Of a DNA stretch of 6,136 nt, positions 1 through 5,600 are shown piece after piece. The notes under the pieces were generated by a model, which did no database searches, was not told the DNA's origin, and worked only from the letters and a program-made list of their open reading frames with translations. Origin of the DNA: CAYSHJ01 sp964589725 (GTDB taxonomy: Bacteria > Planctomycetota > Planctomycetia > Planctomycetales > Planctomycetaceae); contig CAZPUJ010000293.1 in NCBI GenBank assembly GCA_964589725.1, positions 1 to 6,136 on the forward strand. The letters run 5' to 3'. Within the stretch, counting starts at the first letter, position 1. Every line of letters starts with the position of its first letter. Position numbers and translations under genes: made by a program.

Positions 1-339
1 ATCTACGCCGGCCTGAAGAAAGACGACCCGCGCGTCAAAGCGGCGATGGAGTGGATCAGAAAGTTTTATTCTCTGGAGCAAAATCCCGGCTTGGATCAGA
101 CCGGGCTGTACTACTACTACCACACGTTCGCGAAGACGCTGTCGATTCTGGAAATCAACTTGTTCGAAGACACCAAAGGCACGAAGCACGATTGGCGCAA
201 GGAACTCACCGAGCAACTTGCCAGGCGTCAAAAAGAAAACGGCAGTTGGGTGAACGGAGCCGAACGCTGGCTGGAAGGTGATCCGAATCTCGCCACCGCG
301 TATGCCCTGATGGCGTTGCAGTACTGCGATCCAAAATGA
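1..339 (+). CDS. Prenyltransferase/squalene-oxidase repeat protein, C-terminal part
   Basis: The reading frame is already open at base 1 and ends at TGA 337-339, so only the last 112 residues are present and the true start lies outside the window. Near the end, the segment LARRQKENGSW followed by an aromatic- and Ala-rich helix (ATAYALMALQYC) fits a QW-type repeat of the alpha/alpha-barrel squalene-hopene cyclase / prenyltransferase fold. The Tyr-rich stretch GLYYYYHTFAKTL is also typical of these proteins. In planctomycetes, large repeat proteins of this class are common and mostly uncharacterised; many lack cyclase catalytic residues. The catalytic DxDD region would lie in the missing part, so true terpene cyclisation cannot be judged. 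The next gene converges on it with 9 bp between stop codons, and no terminator hairpin is visible in between. Confidence 0.8.
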   Translation: MYAGLKKDDPRVKAAMEWIRKFYSLEQNPGLDQTGLYYYYHTFAKTLSILEINLFEDTKGTKHDWRKELTEQLARRQKENGSWVNGAERWLEGDPNLATAYALMALQYCDPK

Positions 340-348
340 ATCCACTCG

Positions 349-1407
349 TCACACGATGCAGTGCATCGGGTCGGCCAGATAAAACATCGCAGCCAAATCA
401 TTCGCATGGTCTTTGGACACGAGTGGCCCAGGTGTGATGACCTCGATCGGCACGTCGTCCACTTTCTCGCCGTTGCGAGCGATGAACTGGCCGATGAACA
501 ACGACGTGCGGTGAATGCGGCAGACCGGGTTCACTGTGGTGGCGGCCAGTACGCCGTCTTGCACAGCTTGCAGACCTTCCTTCTGTCCGTCGACCGCGAC
601 GATCAGCATGCCTTTGTGGATCGTCCCTTTGATGGCCGGGGCGGACGCGAGCGCCATGTCGTCGCTGTGGAAGAAAGCTCCCGCGATCGGCTCCTTTTCT
701 TGTTCGAGCAACGACTCGAATGTGTTGCGAGCCTTCTCCTTCTTCCAGTCGCACCAGCGGACCTCATCGCCGACGACTTTCACTTCGGAGAACTTCTTGA
801 CGATGTTCTCGAAACCTTGCTTGCGACCCTGCGCCCCGCTGTGAGCACTCAGCCCGCCGATGTGAATCACCTTACCCTTGCCGCCAATCTTCTCCATCAA
901 ATAGCCAACACTCTTCTCCGCCATGTCGATGTGGTTGGGAGTGACCTCGCACCACACGCCCGTCTCGCGCATCTTGTCCATCGAGACCAAGAGCGTGTCC
1001 ATCGAAATGACCGGCACTCCGCGCTGCTTCAGCTTGCGAACCGGCGCCGCCAGCGAGTCGATCTGCACCGCCTGAAAGCAGCAAAAATCCCAGTCCTTGT
1101 GAACGATAGCGTCGATCTTGTTGCGTTGCTTCTCAGGATCGAACTCGCCGTCGAACCACTCGATCTCGATGTCGAGCAGATCGCCCCACAGTTCCGCGGT
1201 GCGCTGGCCCAACGCACACCAGGTACTCTGCAAGCCCGCATTGGAAAACGCCGCTCGCAGTCGTTTGCGTCCGGGCTTTCCCTCAGCGGTGGCTGAAACT
1301 TGCCGATCTCGTTCAGCACACCCAGAAATGCCAAGGCCCAACCCGATACCGGTCCCGGTGGCGAGTCGTTCCAAAAAGCTGCGTCGAGACGTGTCGATGT
1401 CGGACAT
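349..1407 (-). CDS. Tat-exported lipoprotein, type 1 periplasmic sugar-binding family
   Basis: This 352-residue protein looks like a substrate-binding component for a small ligand, probably a sugar, held at the outer face of a membrane. The N-terminus has a twin-arginine motif (SRRSFLERL, residues 7-15), a Gly/Leu-rich hydrophobic stretch, and a lipobox I-S-G-C with the acylated Cys at residue 30. The mature part follows the ribose-binding-like pattern: an early Gln-dependent segment (DPEKQRNKIDAIV, 90-102), GVPVISMDT (130-138), GKGKVIHIGG (176-185) followed by an R..GF helix, FFHSDDMALASA (245-256), and IVAVDGQKEGLQAVQDG (269-285). The start ATG has GGGGGA eight bases upstream (1416-1421). 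No ABC ATPase or permease gene is adjacent, so it is an orphan here and may act as a sensor or work with a distant transporter. Seven further Cys (64, 109, 110, 153, 219, 297, 350) are unusual for this fold. The ligand is unknown. Confidence 0.85.
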   Translation of the reverse strand: MSDIDTSRRSFLERLATGTGIGLGLGISGCAERDRQVSATAEGKPGRKRLRAAFSNAGLQSTWCALGQRTAELWGDLLDIEIEWFDGEFDPEKQRNKIDAIVHKDWDFCCFQAVQIDSLAAPVRKLKQRGVPVISMDTLLVSMDKMRETGVWCEVTPNHIDMAEKSVGYLMEKIGGKGKVIHIGGLSAHSGAQGRKQGFENIVKKFSEVKVVGDEVRWCDWKKEKARNTFESLLEQEKEPIAGAFFHSDDMALASAPAIKGTIHKGMLIVAVDGQKEGLQAVQDGVLAATTVNPVCRIHRTSLFIGQFIARNGEKVDDVPIEVITPGPLVSKDHANDLAAMFYLADPMHCIV

Positions 1408-1493
1408 GGTGGAAGTCCCCCGTGATGGATCTGCATCGTTGAATTATCGGCCGAGCATCGTGCCTGGAGAAAGGCCGACTCGCAAGTCAGACC

Positions 1494-1521
1494 CGTCTGT
1501 GCGGCGCCGTCTGTGTGGCAC
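1494..1521. repeat. Tandem 14-bp direct repeat upstream of binding-protein gene
   Basis: Two adjacent 14-base units (1494-1507 and 1508-1521) share CGTCTGTGNGGCNC, matching at 12 of 14 positions. They lie about 90-115 bp upstream of the minus-strand binding-protein start, in the 184-bp gap behind the small membrane protein gene. A short CAGAC-CC-GTCTG palindrome overlaps the first unit (1488-1499). The position would suit an activator or repressor site, but no regulator is known and the repeat could be chance in GC-rich DNA. The rest of this gap shows a GATAAT hexamer on the minus strand (1443-1448) that could be a -10 element, with no convincing -35. Confidence 0.35.
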
Positions 1522-1591
1522 GCTCTGATCAGCGGGAAGGGTGTGGGCGGTCGTGTCGTTGTCAATGAACGTCAAACGACGACCACGTCCA

Positions 1592-1876
1592 TTACTTGTT
1601 GCTGGGCGTGCCATCCGGTTCGACATTTGGCGAAAGAACCTCGAATGCGACGTTCACCTGTTCTTTGTCCCGCAGCGCCGTGGCCAGCCAGCGGCCCCAA
1701 ATCACGTAATGCATAACGACGATCAGGCCCATCCCGACCATCACGGCCAAAATCCACAACACGGCCGGGATCACCAGCGCGATCAAGGCCAGCAAGCTGC
1801 CGGCGACCAGCAGCACCATCGTCAGCGCGGCGAAGGTCGCGGAGTTGCGCTCATCTTTCGAAGGCCGATTGCTCAT
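1592..1876 (-). CDS. Small two-helix membrane protein, hypothetical
   Basis: This is a 94-residue protein of no recognised family. A polar N-terminus (MSNRPSKDERNSA) leads into two closely spaced hydrophobic segments, roughly residues 14-37 and 39-60. A tail of about 34 residues follows, rich in charged residues and then Pro/Gly (WLATALRDKEQ to EPDGTPSNK). The topology is a helical hairpin with a soluble C-terminus. Its ATG overlaps the TGA of the upstream SRPBCC gene by four bases (ATGA), and GGAGG lies six bases before the start (1883-1887). Translation is therefore probably coupled and the two products are likely made together. A function linked to the SRPBCC partner is inference from this arrangement only. 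The stop is TAA at 1592-1594. Confidence 0.75.
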   Translation of the reverse strand: MSNRPSKDERNSATFAALTMVLLVAGSLLALIALVIPAVLWILAVMVGMGLIVVMHYVIWGRWLATALRDKEQVNVAFEVLSPNVEPDGTPSNK

Positions 1877-2337
1877 GCCGTGCCTCCGGTCGGCGTGCCG
1901 AAGTGTTTCTCAAGCACTTGATGCCGATGCCCGAATCCCTCGTCCAACGACTCGCGGATTTTTCGTTCGTTGACGATCAGTCCCAGCACGCCGCCGGGCG
2001 GAGCGAACATGATTCGGTCAACAACGATCACGCCCTGCGGCGTCGGTACGAAGAGATGTTCGTGCTCCCAGGCTCCCATTGGGCCGACAACTTGTTTTTC
2101 CACAAAGCGTCGCGGCGAGTCCCACTCGGTGACATCGTGCGTCACCGACCGCACGACGCCGTACACCTGCATGCGGAATTCCATGCGTGCCCCCAGTGAC
2201 AGCCGCTCCGGAGCGGCGTCGAAGACCAACTGCATTTGCGATGGACTGATCTCGCGGATGTTCGTCGGTTGAATCAAGAAGTCGAATGCCTCTTTCAACG
2301 AGCAGCACAACTCGATCTGCACTTCAAACATGGGCAT
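1873..2337 (-). CDS. SRPBCC (START-like/polyketide cyclase-type) ligand-binding protein
   Basis: This 154-residue protein matches the helix-grip fold group found as stand-alone proteins or linked to SulA-like NAD(P)-binding epimerases. Characteristic parts are the first strand FEVQIELCCSLKEAFDFL (4-21), a PTNIREISP segment (24-32), FVEKQVVGPMGAWEHEHLF (78-96) with the conserved G-P and W-x-H-x-H pattern, VVDRIMFAPPGGVLG (105-119), and a final amphipathic helix. The fold binds small hydrophobic ligands in a cavity; the ligand here is unknown. The start at 2337 has GGAG seven bases upstream (2345-2348). A second ATG two codons in (2331) is a weaker choice. There is no signal peptide, so it is probably cytoplasmic. 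It is the first gene of a coupled pair with the two-helix membrane protein. Confidence 0.82.
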   Translation of the reverse strand: MPMFEVQIELCCSLKEAFDFLIQPTNIREISPSQMQLVFDAAPERLSLGARMEFRMQVYGVVRSVTHDVTEWDSPRRFVEKQVVGPMGAWEHEHLFVPTPQGVIVVDRIMFAPPGGVLGLIVNERKIRESLDEGFGHRHQVLEKHFGTPTGGTA

Positions 2338-2461
2338 GAACGGACTCCGATTGATGGTTCTCTCCCGAAGGATAATCGGGGAGGCAGTCAGTTGTCATTT
2401 GTCGGCTGTTCGTTGTTGGTTGAATCTTCAATACGAACCCGCTAATCGTGAATCAGGAGAA
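2338..2461. other. Upstream part of divergent intergenic region
   Basis: This is the gap between the SRPBCC gene (leftward) and the palindromic repeats ahead of miaA. It contains an imperfect hairpin, CTCCCGA (2362-2368) with TCGGGGAG (2376-2383), about 25-45 bp upstream of the SRPBCC start. On the minus strand ATGACA (2393-2398) resembles a -35 hexamer, but the candidate -10 sequences are poor, so a promoter is only suspected. No open frame here looks like a gene. Confidence 0.3.
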
Positions 2462-2501
2462 CCTCACTGAGCTTGCCTCAGTGGCTTGCGGGTTTATGCA
2501 C
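2462..2501 (+). repeat. Stem-loop repeat, copy 1 (head-to-head pair)
   Basis: A 40-base unit begins with a perfect 7-bp stem, CACTGAG (2465-2471) and CTCAGTG (2477-2483), closing a CTTGC loop. A conserved flank GGCTTGCGGGTTTATGCAC follows. Compared with copy 2 read on the other strand, it is identical at 32 of 40 positions without gaps. At two stem positions both partners change so that pairing is kept. AACCCGC at 2436-2442 can also pair with GCGGGTT at 2488-2494, enclosing this hairpin. It resembles a REP-type element; it has no downstream T-run that would make it a typical terminator. Confidence 0.7.
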
Positions 2502-2535
2502 CACCTTGGCATCACTGCAAAATCGCGTGCGAGTA

Positions 2536-2575
2536 GTGCAAAAACCCGCGAGCCACCGACACAAGGTCGGTGGGG
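2536..2575 (-). repeat. Stem-loop repeat, copy 2 (inverted relative to copy 1)
   Basis: On the plus strand this copy has a perfect 8-bp stem, CCACCGAC (2553-2560) and GTCGGTGG (2566-2573), around an ACAAG loop. AAAAACCCGCGAG precedes the stem. Its outer flank (2536-2556) is an inverted match to 2481-2501 of copy 1: 19 of 21 Watson-Crick pairs plus one G-T wobble. The region can therefore fold either as two small hairpins or as one long stem with a 34-base loop, because the two alternatives share arms. It lies 43 bp before miaA and would be in that gene's leader if transcription starts upstream of it. Confidence 0.7.
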
Positions 2576-2617
2576 TTGCTTGTTTGAGGGCTAATGGCAT
2601 TTGACCACTGACCACTC

Positions 2618-3589
2618 ATGCGATTCGATCCCGACCTACTTCGCCGTTGCTGGTTTCTCGCTGGGCCGACGGCGTGCGGCAAGAGCGATGCCGGCGTCGA
2701 ACTGGCGGAGAGAGTGAAAGCTCGACTGGGCGGCGTAGGCGAGATCGTGTCGCTCGATTCGATGACATTGTACCGCCGCATGGACATCGGCACGGCCAAG
2801 CCGTCGGCCGAGCAGCGTCGCCGCGTGCCGCATCATGTGTTCGATATCCTCGAACCGTCGCAGGAATTCAGCGTCGCCGAATACCTCGCGGCGGCGGAGC
2901 GAGCCTGTTTAGAGATCGTGTCGCGCGGGAACATTCCGCTGTTCGTCGGCGGCACGGGACTGTATTTGAGGAGTCTGCTGCGCGGCGTCTTTGAAGGACC
3001 GGCCGCGGACGAGGAACTACGGCAACGCTTGGAAGCGGACGCCGCTGCGCAAGGCGCGGCGGCGTTGCATGAGAAACTGCGAGACCTCGACACGCCGACG
3101 GCCGAGCGTTTGCATCCGAACGACATCCGGCGCGTCGTGCGAGCACTCGAAGTCATCGAATTGACTGGTCAGCCGCTGTCCGCTCAACACCGCGAAGGAC
3201 CGTTGCCGCTGGACCAGCGACCGGCGAACGTCTATTGGCTCGCTCCGCCGCGCGAGTGGCTGTATCGCCGCATCAACGACCGCGTCGACGCCATGATGGC
3301 GGGAGGCTGGCTCGACGAAGTGCGGTCATTGTTGAACGAGCCTCAGCCGCTGAGCCATACGGCAGGCCAAGCCCTGGGCTACAAAGAACTCATCGAGCAC
3401 TTACAAGGACGGCTGACTTTGTCGGACGCTGTGGCGCTGATCCAAACACGAACCCGCCAATTCGCAAAACGGCAACACACTTGGTTCCGAAATCTGGAAG
3501 AATGTGTCGCCGTGCCGATCAGCGGCGACGAGTCTGCGACGGAACTTGGCGAACAGCTACTCGCGCGGTCAGGCGGCTCAATACACTAA
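2618..3589 (+). CDS. miaA: tRNA dimethylallyltransferase (MiaA)
   Basis: This enzyme transfers the dimethylallyl group of DMAPP to N6 of A37 in tRNAs reading codons that begin with U, the first step to i6A/ms2i6A. It is a 323-residue cytoplasmic protein, the usual family length. Visible motifs are the P-loop GPTACGKS (16-23), SLDSM (46-50) with the catalytic-type Asp47 and downstream LYRRMDIGTAKPS (51-63), GGTGLYLRSLLRG (111-123), NDIRRVVRALEV (168-179), QALGYKE (251-257), and the tRNA-contacting TRTRQFAKRQHTWFR (277-291). The usual Ala of SADS is Leu here, a conservative change. An in-frame TGA at 2609-2611 fixes ATG 2618 as the first possible start. No Shine-Dalgarno sequence precedes it; instead GACCACT is repeated twice in tandem (2603-2616). 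The TAA stop lies within an arm of the following inverted repeat. Confidence 0.97.
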   Translation: MRFDPDLLRRCWFLAGPTACGKSDAGVELAERVKARLGGVGEIVSLDSMTLYRRMDIGTAKPSAEQRRRVPHHVFDILEPSQEFSVAEYLAAAERACLEIVSRGNIPLFVGGTGLYLRSLLRGVFEGPAADEELRQRLEADAAAQGAAALHEKLRDLDTPTAERLHPNDIRRVVRALEVIELTGQPLSAQHREGPLPLDQRPANVYWLAPPREWLYRRINDRVDAMMAGGWLDEVRSLLNEPQPLSHTAGQALGYKELIEHLQGRLTLSDAVALIQTRTRQFAKRQHTWFRNLEECVAVPISGDESATELGEQLLARSGGSIH

Positions 3590-3679
3590 CCCGAAGCCTG
3601 AGCGAGGGCGCCCCAATACCGCGTCGATGGGTCCAAGGCAGGAGTGCCCCGACTGGCCTCGCTGACGCTTCGGGTTAGT
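3585..3679. repeat. 95-bp inverted repeat with 23-bp arms overlapping the miaA stop
   Basis: Arm 1 (3585-3607) begins ACTAACCCGAAGC and ends AGCGAGG. Arm 2 (3657-3679) begins CCTCGCT and ends GCTTCGGGTTAGT. They pair at 21 of 23 positions, with mismatches only at 3598/3666 and 3600/3664, around a 49-base loop. The TAA stop of miaA (3587-3589) is inside arm 1. No T-run follows arm 2, so it is not a typical rho-independent terminator, although it could slow polymerase or protect the miaA mRNA 3' end. From memory, sequences close to CCTCGCTGACGCTTCGGG are frequent in planctomycete intergenic DNA, which points to a dispersed repeat. Confidence 0.8.
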
Positions 3680-3748
3680 ATGAGATTCGGAGAGTTATTT
3701 CGGTCCCGTTCCTAAAGCTCCAACGACGAGTTCCAAGCAGGCGATCAT

Positions 3749-3753
3749 GAGGA
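3749..3753 (+). promoter_or_regulatory. Ribosome binding site that favours the inner hemB start
   Basis: GAGGA lies eight bases before ATG 3762. The alternative ATG at 3747, five codons upstream, has only a weak AGCAGG-like sequence before it. GAGGA therefore argues for the shorter hemB product. Confidence 0.6.
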
Positions 3754-3761
3754 CAAGTCCG

Positions 3762-4778
3762 ATGACCAACCCAACGGCGTTTCCTGAACGATCCGGCATT
3801 CCCACCCTGCGGCTGCGGCGGTTGCGGAGCAATCCGCAGCTCCGCGACTTGGTGCGCGAGACGGAGCTGAATCCGCGCGACTTCATCCTGCCGCTGTTCG
3901 TGCGACATGGGCAGAATAAGAAGATGCCGATTCGCTCGATGCCGGGCCACGATCAGATGACGGTCGATCATCTGCCGCGCGAACTTGATGAGATCGCCAA
4001 ACTGGGGATTCCGGCCGTTATTCTGTTCGGCATTCCGGAGCACAAGGACTCAGTCGGCAGCGACGCCTACGATCCAAACGGCATCGTGCAGCAAGCGGTG
4101 CGAGCGATTAAGGGGGCTCGATCGGACGTCCTGGTCATTACGGACGTCTGCTTCTGCGAGTTCACCGATCACGGACACTGCGGCATTGTCAACGACACGC
4201 ATGGCCGGCCGGATGTCGACAACGACGCGACGCTTGAAATTCTGGTCAAGGAAGCGGTCGCGCAGTGCCAAGCGGGCGCGGACATGATCGCTCCCAGCGG
4301 GATGATGGACGGCATGATCGCCGCGCTGCGAACTGGTCTGGACGCGAATGGCTTTGAGAACATCCCGATCATGAGCTACGCGGCCAAGTACGCCTCGGCG
4401 TTTTACGGCCCGTTCCGCGACGCGGTGGAGAGTGCTCCGCAATTCGGCGACCGGCGGACGTATCAAATGGACCCGGGCAACGCGGCCGAAGCGCTGCGCG
4501 AAGTCGCGCTCGACGTGGCCGAAGGGGCCGACATTCTGATGGTCAAGCCGGCGCTCAGCTACCTCGACGTCATTCGCCGAGTGAAGCAAGCTCATCCCGA
4601 AGTGCCGCTCGCCGCGTACAACGTCAGCGGGGAGTACTCGATGGTCAAAGCGGCCGCCGCCAACGGCTGGATCGACGAGCAACGCATCACTCTGGAAATT
4701 CTCACGTCGATCAAGCGGGCCGGAGCCGACATGATCTTGACCTACTTCGCCAAAGATGCTGCGCGCTGGCTGAACTAA
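3762..4778 (+). CDS. hemB: Porphobilinogen synthase (delta-aminolevulinic acid dehydratase)
   Basis: This enzyme condenses two 5-aminolevulinate molecules into porphobilinogen, the common early step to haem, sirohaem and corrinoids, in the cytoplasm as an oligomer. From ATG 3762 it has 338 residues, normal for the family; the alternative start at 3747 gives 343. In the 338-residue numbering the two active-site lysines are Lys209 in MSYAAKYASAFYG and Lys262 in LMVKPAL, the latter forming the Schiff base in characterised homologues. The metal segment DVCFCEFTDHGHCGI keeps all three cysteines (130, 132, 140), which marks the zinc-dependent type rather than the Asp-rich magnesium type. Other family blocks are FGIPEHKD, SGMMDGMI, DRRTYQMDPGN and YNVSGEYSMVKAA. 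It follows miaA by 172 bp, with an inverted repeat between, so it is probably transcribed separately. A weak GCAACT-tcctg-AGTTGC hairpin (4790-4806) follows the stop. Confidence 0.97.
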   Translation: MTNPTAFPERSGIPTLRLRRLRSNPQLRDLVRETELNPRDFILPLFVRHGQNKKMPIRSMPGHDQMTVDHLPRELDEIAKLGIPAVILFGIPEHKDSVGSDAYDPNGIVQQAVRAIKGARSDVLVITDVCFCEFTDHGHCGIVNDTHGRPDVDNDATLEILVKEAVAQCQAGADMIAPSGMMDGMIAALRTGLDANGFENIPIMSYAAKYASAFYGPFRDAVESAPQFGDRRTYQMDPGNAAEALREVALDVAEGADILMVKPALSYLDVIRRVKQAHPEVPLAAYNVSGEYSMVKAAAANGWIDEQRITLEILTSIKRAGADMILTYFAKDAARWLN

Positions 4779-4815
4779 ACCAGGCCGGGGCAACTTCCTG
4801 AGTTGCGTTTCGCCC

Positions 4816-4853
4816 AAAAAAAGCACGCTGATCCCTGAAGGGACCAGCGTGCT
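4816..4853 (-). terminator. Rho-independent terminator of the redoxin gene
   Basis: AGCACGCTG (4822-4830) pairs perfectly with CAGCGTGCT (4845-4853). Inside it TCCCT (4832-4836) pairs with AGGGA (4839-4843), giving a stem of about 14 pairs with one internal mismatch and a two-base loop. Read on the minus strand, the stem runs straight into seven T (4816-4822, one in the stem), the classic arrangement. It lies about 30 bp beyond the redoxin stop codon. No T-run follows on the plus strand, so it probably stops hemB transcripts less efficiently. Confidence 0.9.
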
Positions 4854-4884
4854 CTGGCTGTTCATCGTCGTGGCTACGCGTCGA

Positions 4885-5478
4885 TTACGGCTTGGCTTTC
4901 TCGCCTTCCGCGACTTTCTTCTGGACGTCGACCGTTTCGGTGTTGACCGTCTTGGCCACTTTTTCGGACAGCTTCTTGGCCAGCAGACCACTGGGGTCGC
5001 AGCCGGCGGCCACCGAGACGATTTTGCCTCCCTTGGCGATCAGAAAGTTGGTCGGCATCGTCTTCGTCTCGAAGACGTTCCAAGCGTCCCCTTTGGTGTC
5101 GACGGCGTACAGCATGTTGAGCTTCTTTTCCTTGACGTAAGCGGCCACTTTCGTGTCCGGCTCGCGGAAGATTGCTAGCGACGTCAGGCCGAGATCCTTG
5201 TAGCCCTCGTGCATCGCCTGGAAGTAAGCCAACTCCTTGTCACACCCCGAACAGCCACACGTCAACCGGACTAGGACCGGCCCTTTGGCAGTCAGCTCCG
5301 CCAGATCAATCTCCTTGCCATTCGCGTCCTTGATCTTGAAGTCGGGAGCTTGCGTGCCGATATCGACCTTCTTCGGCACTGGCTTCGGATCAACCTTCGC
5401 CTCCGGTTTCGGTTCATCGGCCAACGCCACGCTGGTGGTGAGAAGCATCGCCGACGCCAGCGAGAGCAAACGCATCAT
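4885..5478 (-). CDS. Secreted thioredoxin-fold redoxin (peroxiredoxin/TlpA-like)
   Basis: From ATG 5478 this is a 197-residue exported protein. A Sec signal peptide (MMRLLSLASAMLLTTSVALA, likely cut after Ala20) is followed by a Pro/Lys-rich linker (21-38). A thioredoxin-fold domain then starts at VDIGTQAPDFKIKDANGKEIDLAEL. The region normally holding the active site is RLTCGCSGCDKEL, with Cys74, Cys76 and Cys79. It contains a CxxC (76-79) plus an extra Cys two residues earlier. The cis-proline loop is TMPTNFLI (Pro142), and a further Cys lies in AAGCDPSG (160). The C-terminus is a Lys/Glu-rich tail. The likely role is thiol-disulphide or peroxide chemistry outside the cytoplasm; reductant and substrate are unknown. 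The frame stays open to another ATG at 5517, but AAGGAG six bases before 5478 and the signal peptide starting there fix the shorter form. Confidence 0.85.
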   Translation of the reverse strand: MMRLLSLASAMLLTTSVALADEPKPEAKVDPKPVPKKVDIGTQAPDFKIKDANGKEIDLAELTAKGPVLVRLTCGCSGCDKELAYFQAMHEGYKDLGLTSLAIFREPDTKVAAYVKEKKLNMLYAVDTKGDAWNVFETKTMPTNFLIAKGGKIVSVAAGCDPSGLLAKKLSEKVAKTVNTETVDVQKKVAEGEKAKP

Positions 5479-5484
5479 GGGAGA

Positions 5485-5490
5485 CTCCTT
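5485..5490 (-). promoter_or_regulatory. Ribosome binding site of the redoxin gene
   Basis: On the minus strand a perfect AAGGAG lies six bases before ATG 5478. It is the strongest Shine-Dalgarno sequence in the window and decides between this start and the upstream ATG at 5517. Confidence 0.8.
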
Positions 5491-5517
5491 GTGAGGATAT
5501 GGACAATGGAAATCCAA

Positions 5518-5600
5518 ACGTCAGGGCGACACAGTCTAACCAAGTGCTCCCGCATAAACCAACTGTGATTCGATGGTGTCGAACGGTTGCGGCGAGACGT
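5518..5600. other. Redoxin upstream region, no gene seen
   Basis: Only a 6-bp inverted repeat, CACAGT (5530-5535) with ACTGTG (5562-5567), stands out. On the minus strand TTGGTT and TTAGAC spaced 17 bp apart are a poor promoter match. The junction between the host gene leader and the end of the transposon remnant is somewhere here but has no clear terminal repeat. Confidence 0.3.

Noticed and set aside
361..1296. Long plus-strand open frame of 311 codons antisense to the binding protein
   Set aside because: It mirrors the minus-strand gene, is rich in Arg/His/Leu with no recognisable motif, and has no signal or family match; the opposite strand encodes a clear protein family.
1560..1565. TTGACA on the minus strand as a promoter of the binding-protein gene
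   Set aside because: The hexamer is perfect but nothing like TATAAT lies 16-18 bp downstream.
2369..2398. Minus-strand promoter for the SRPBCC gene (ATGACA with GATTAT or TTATCC)
   Set aside because: The -35 hexamer is fair, but the -10 candidate is either a poor match at 17 bp or better matched at a short 15-bp spacing; too weak to list.
4050..4991. Long minus-strand open frame of 313 codons spanning hemB
   Set aside because: It is antisense to hemB active-site coding sequence and crosses the redoxin terminator; its translation is Arg-rich low-quality sequence typical of GC-rich shadows.
5479..5517. Thirteen-codon N-terminal extension of the redoxin from ATG 5517
   Set aside because: It would bury the signal peptide behind MDFHCPYPHKESP and ignores the perfect AAGGAG before ATG 5478.
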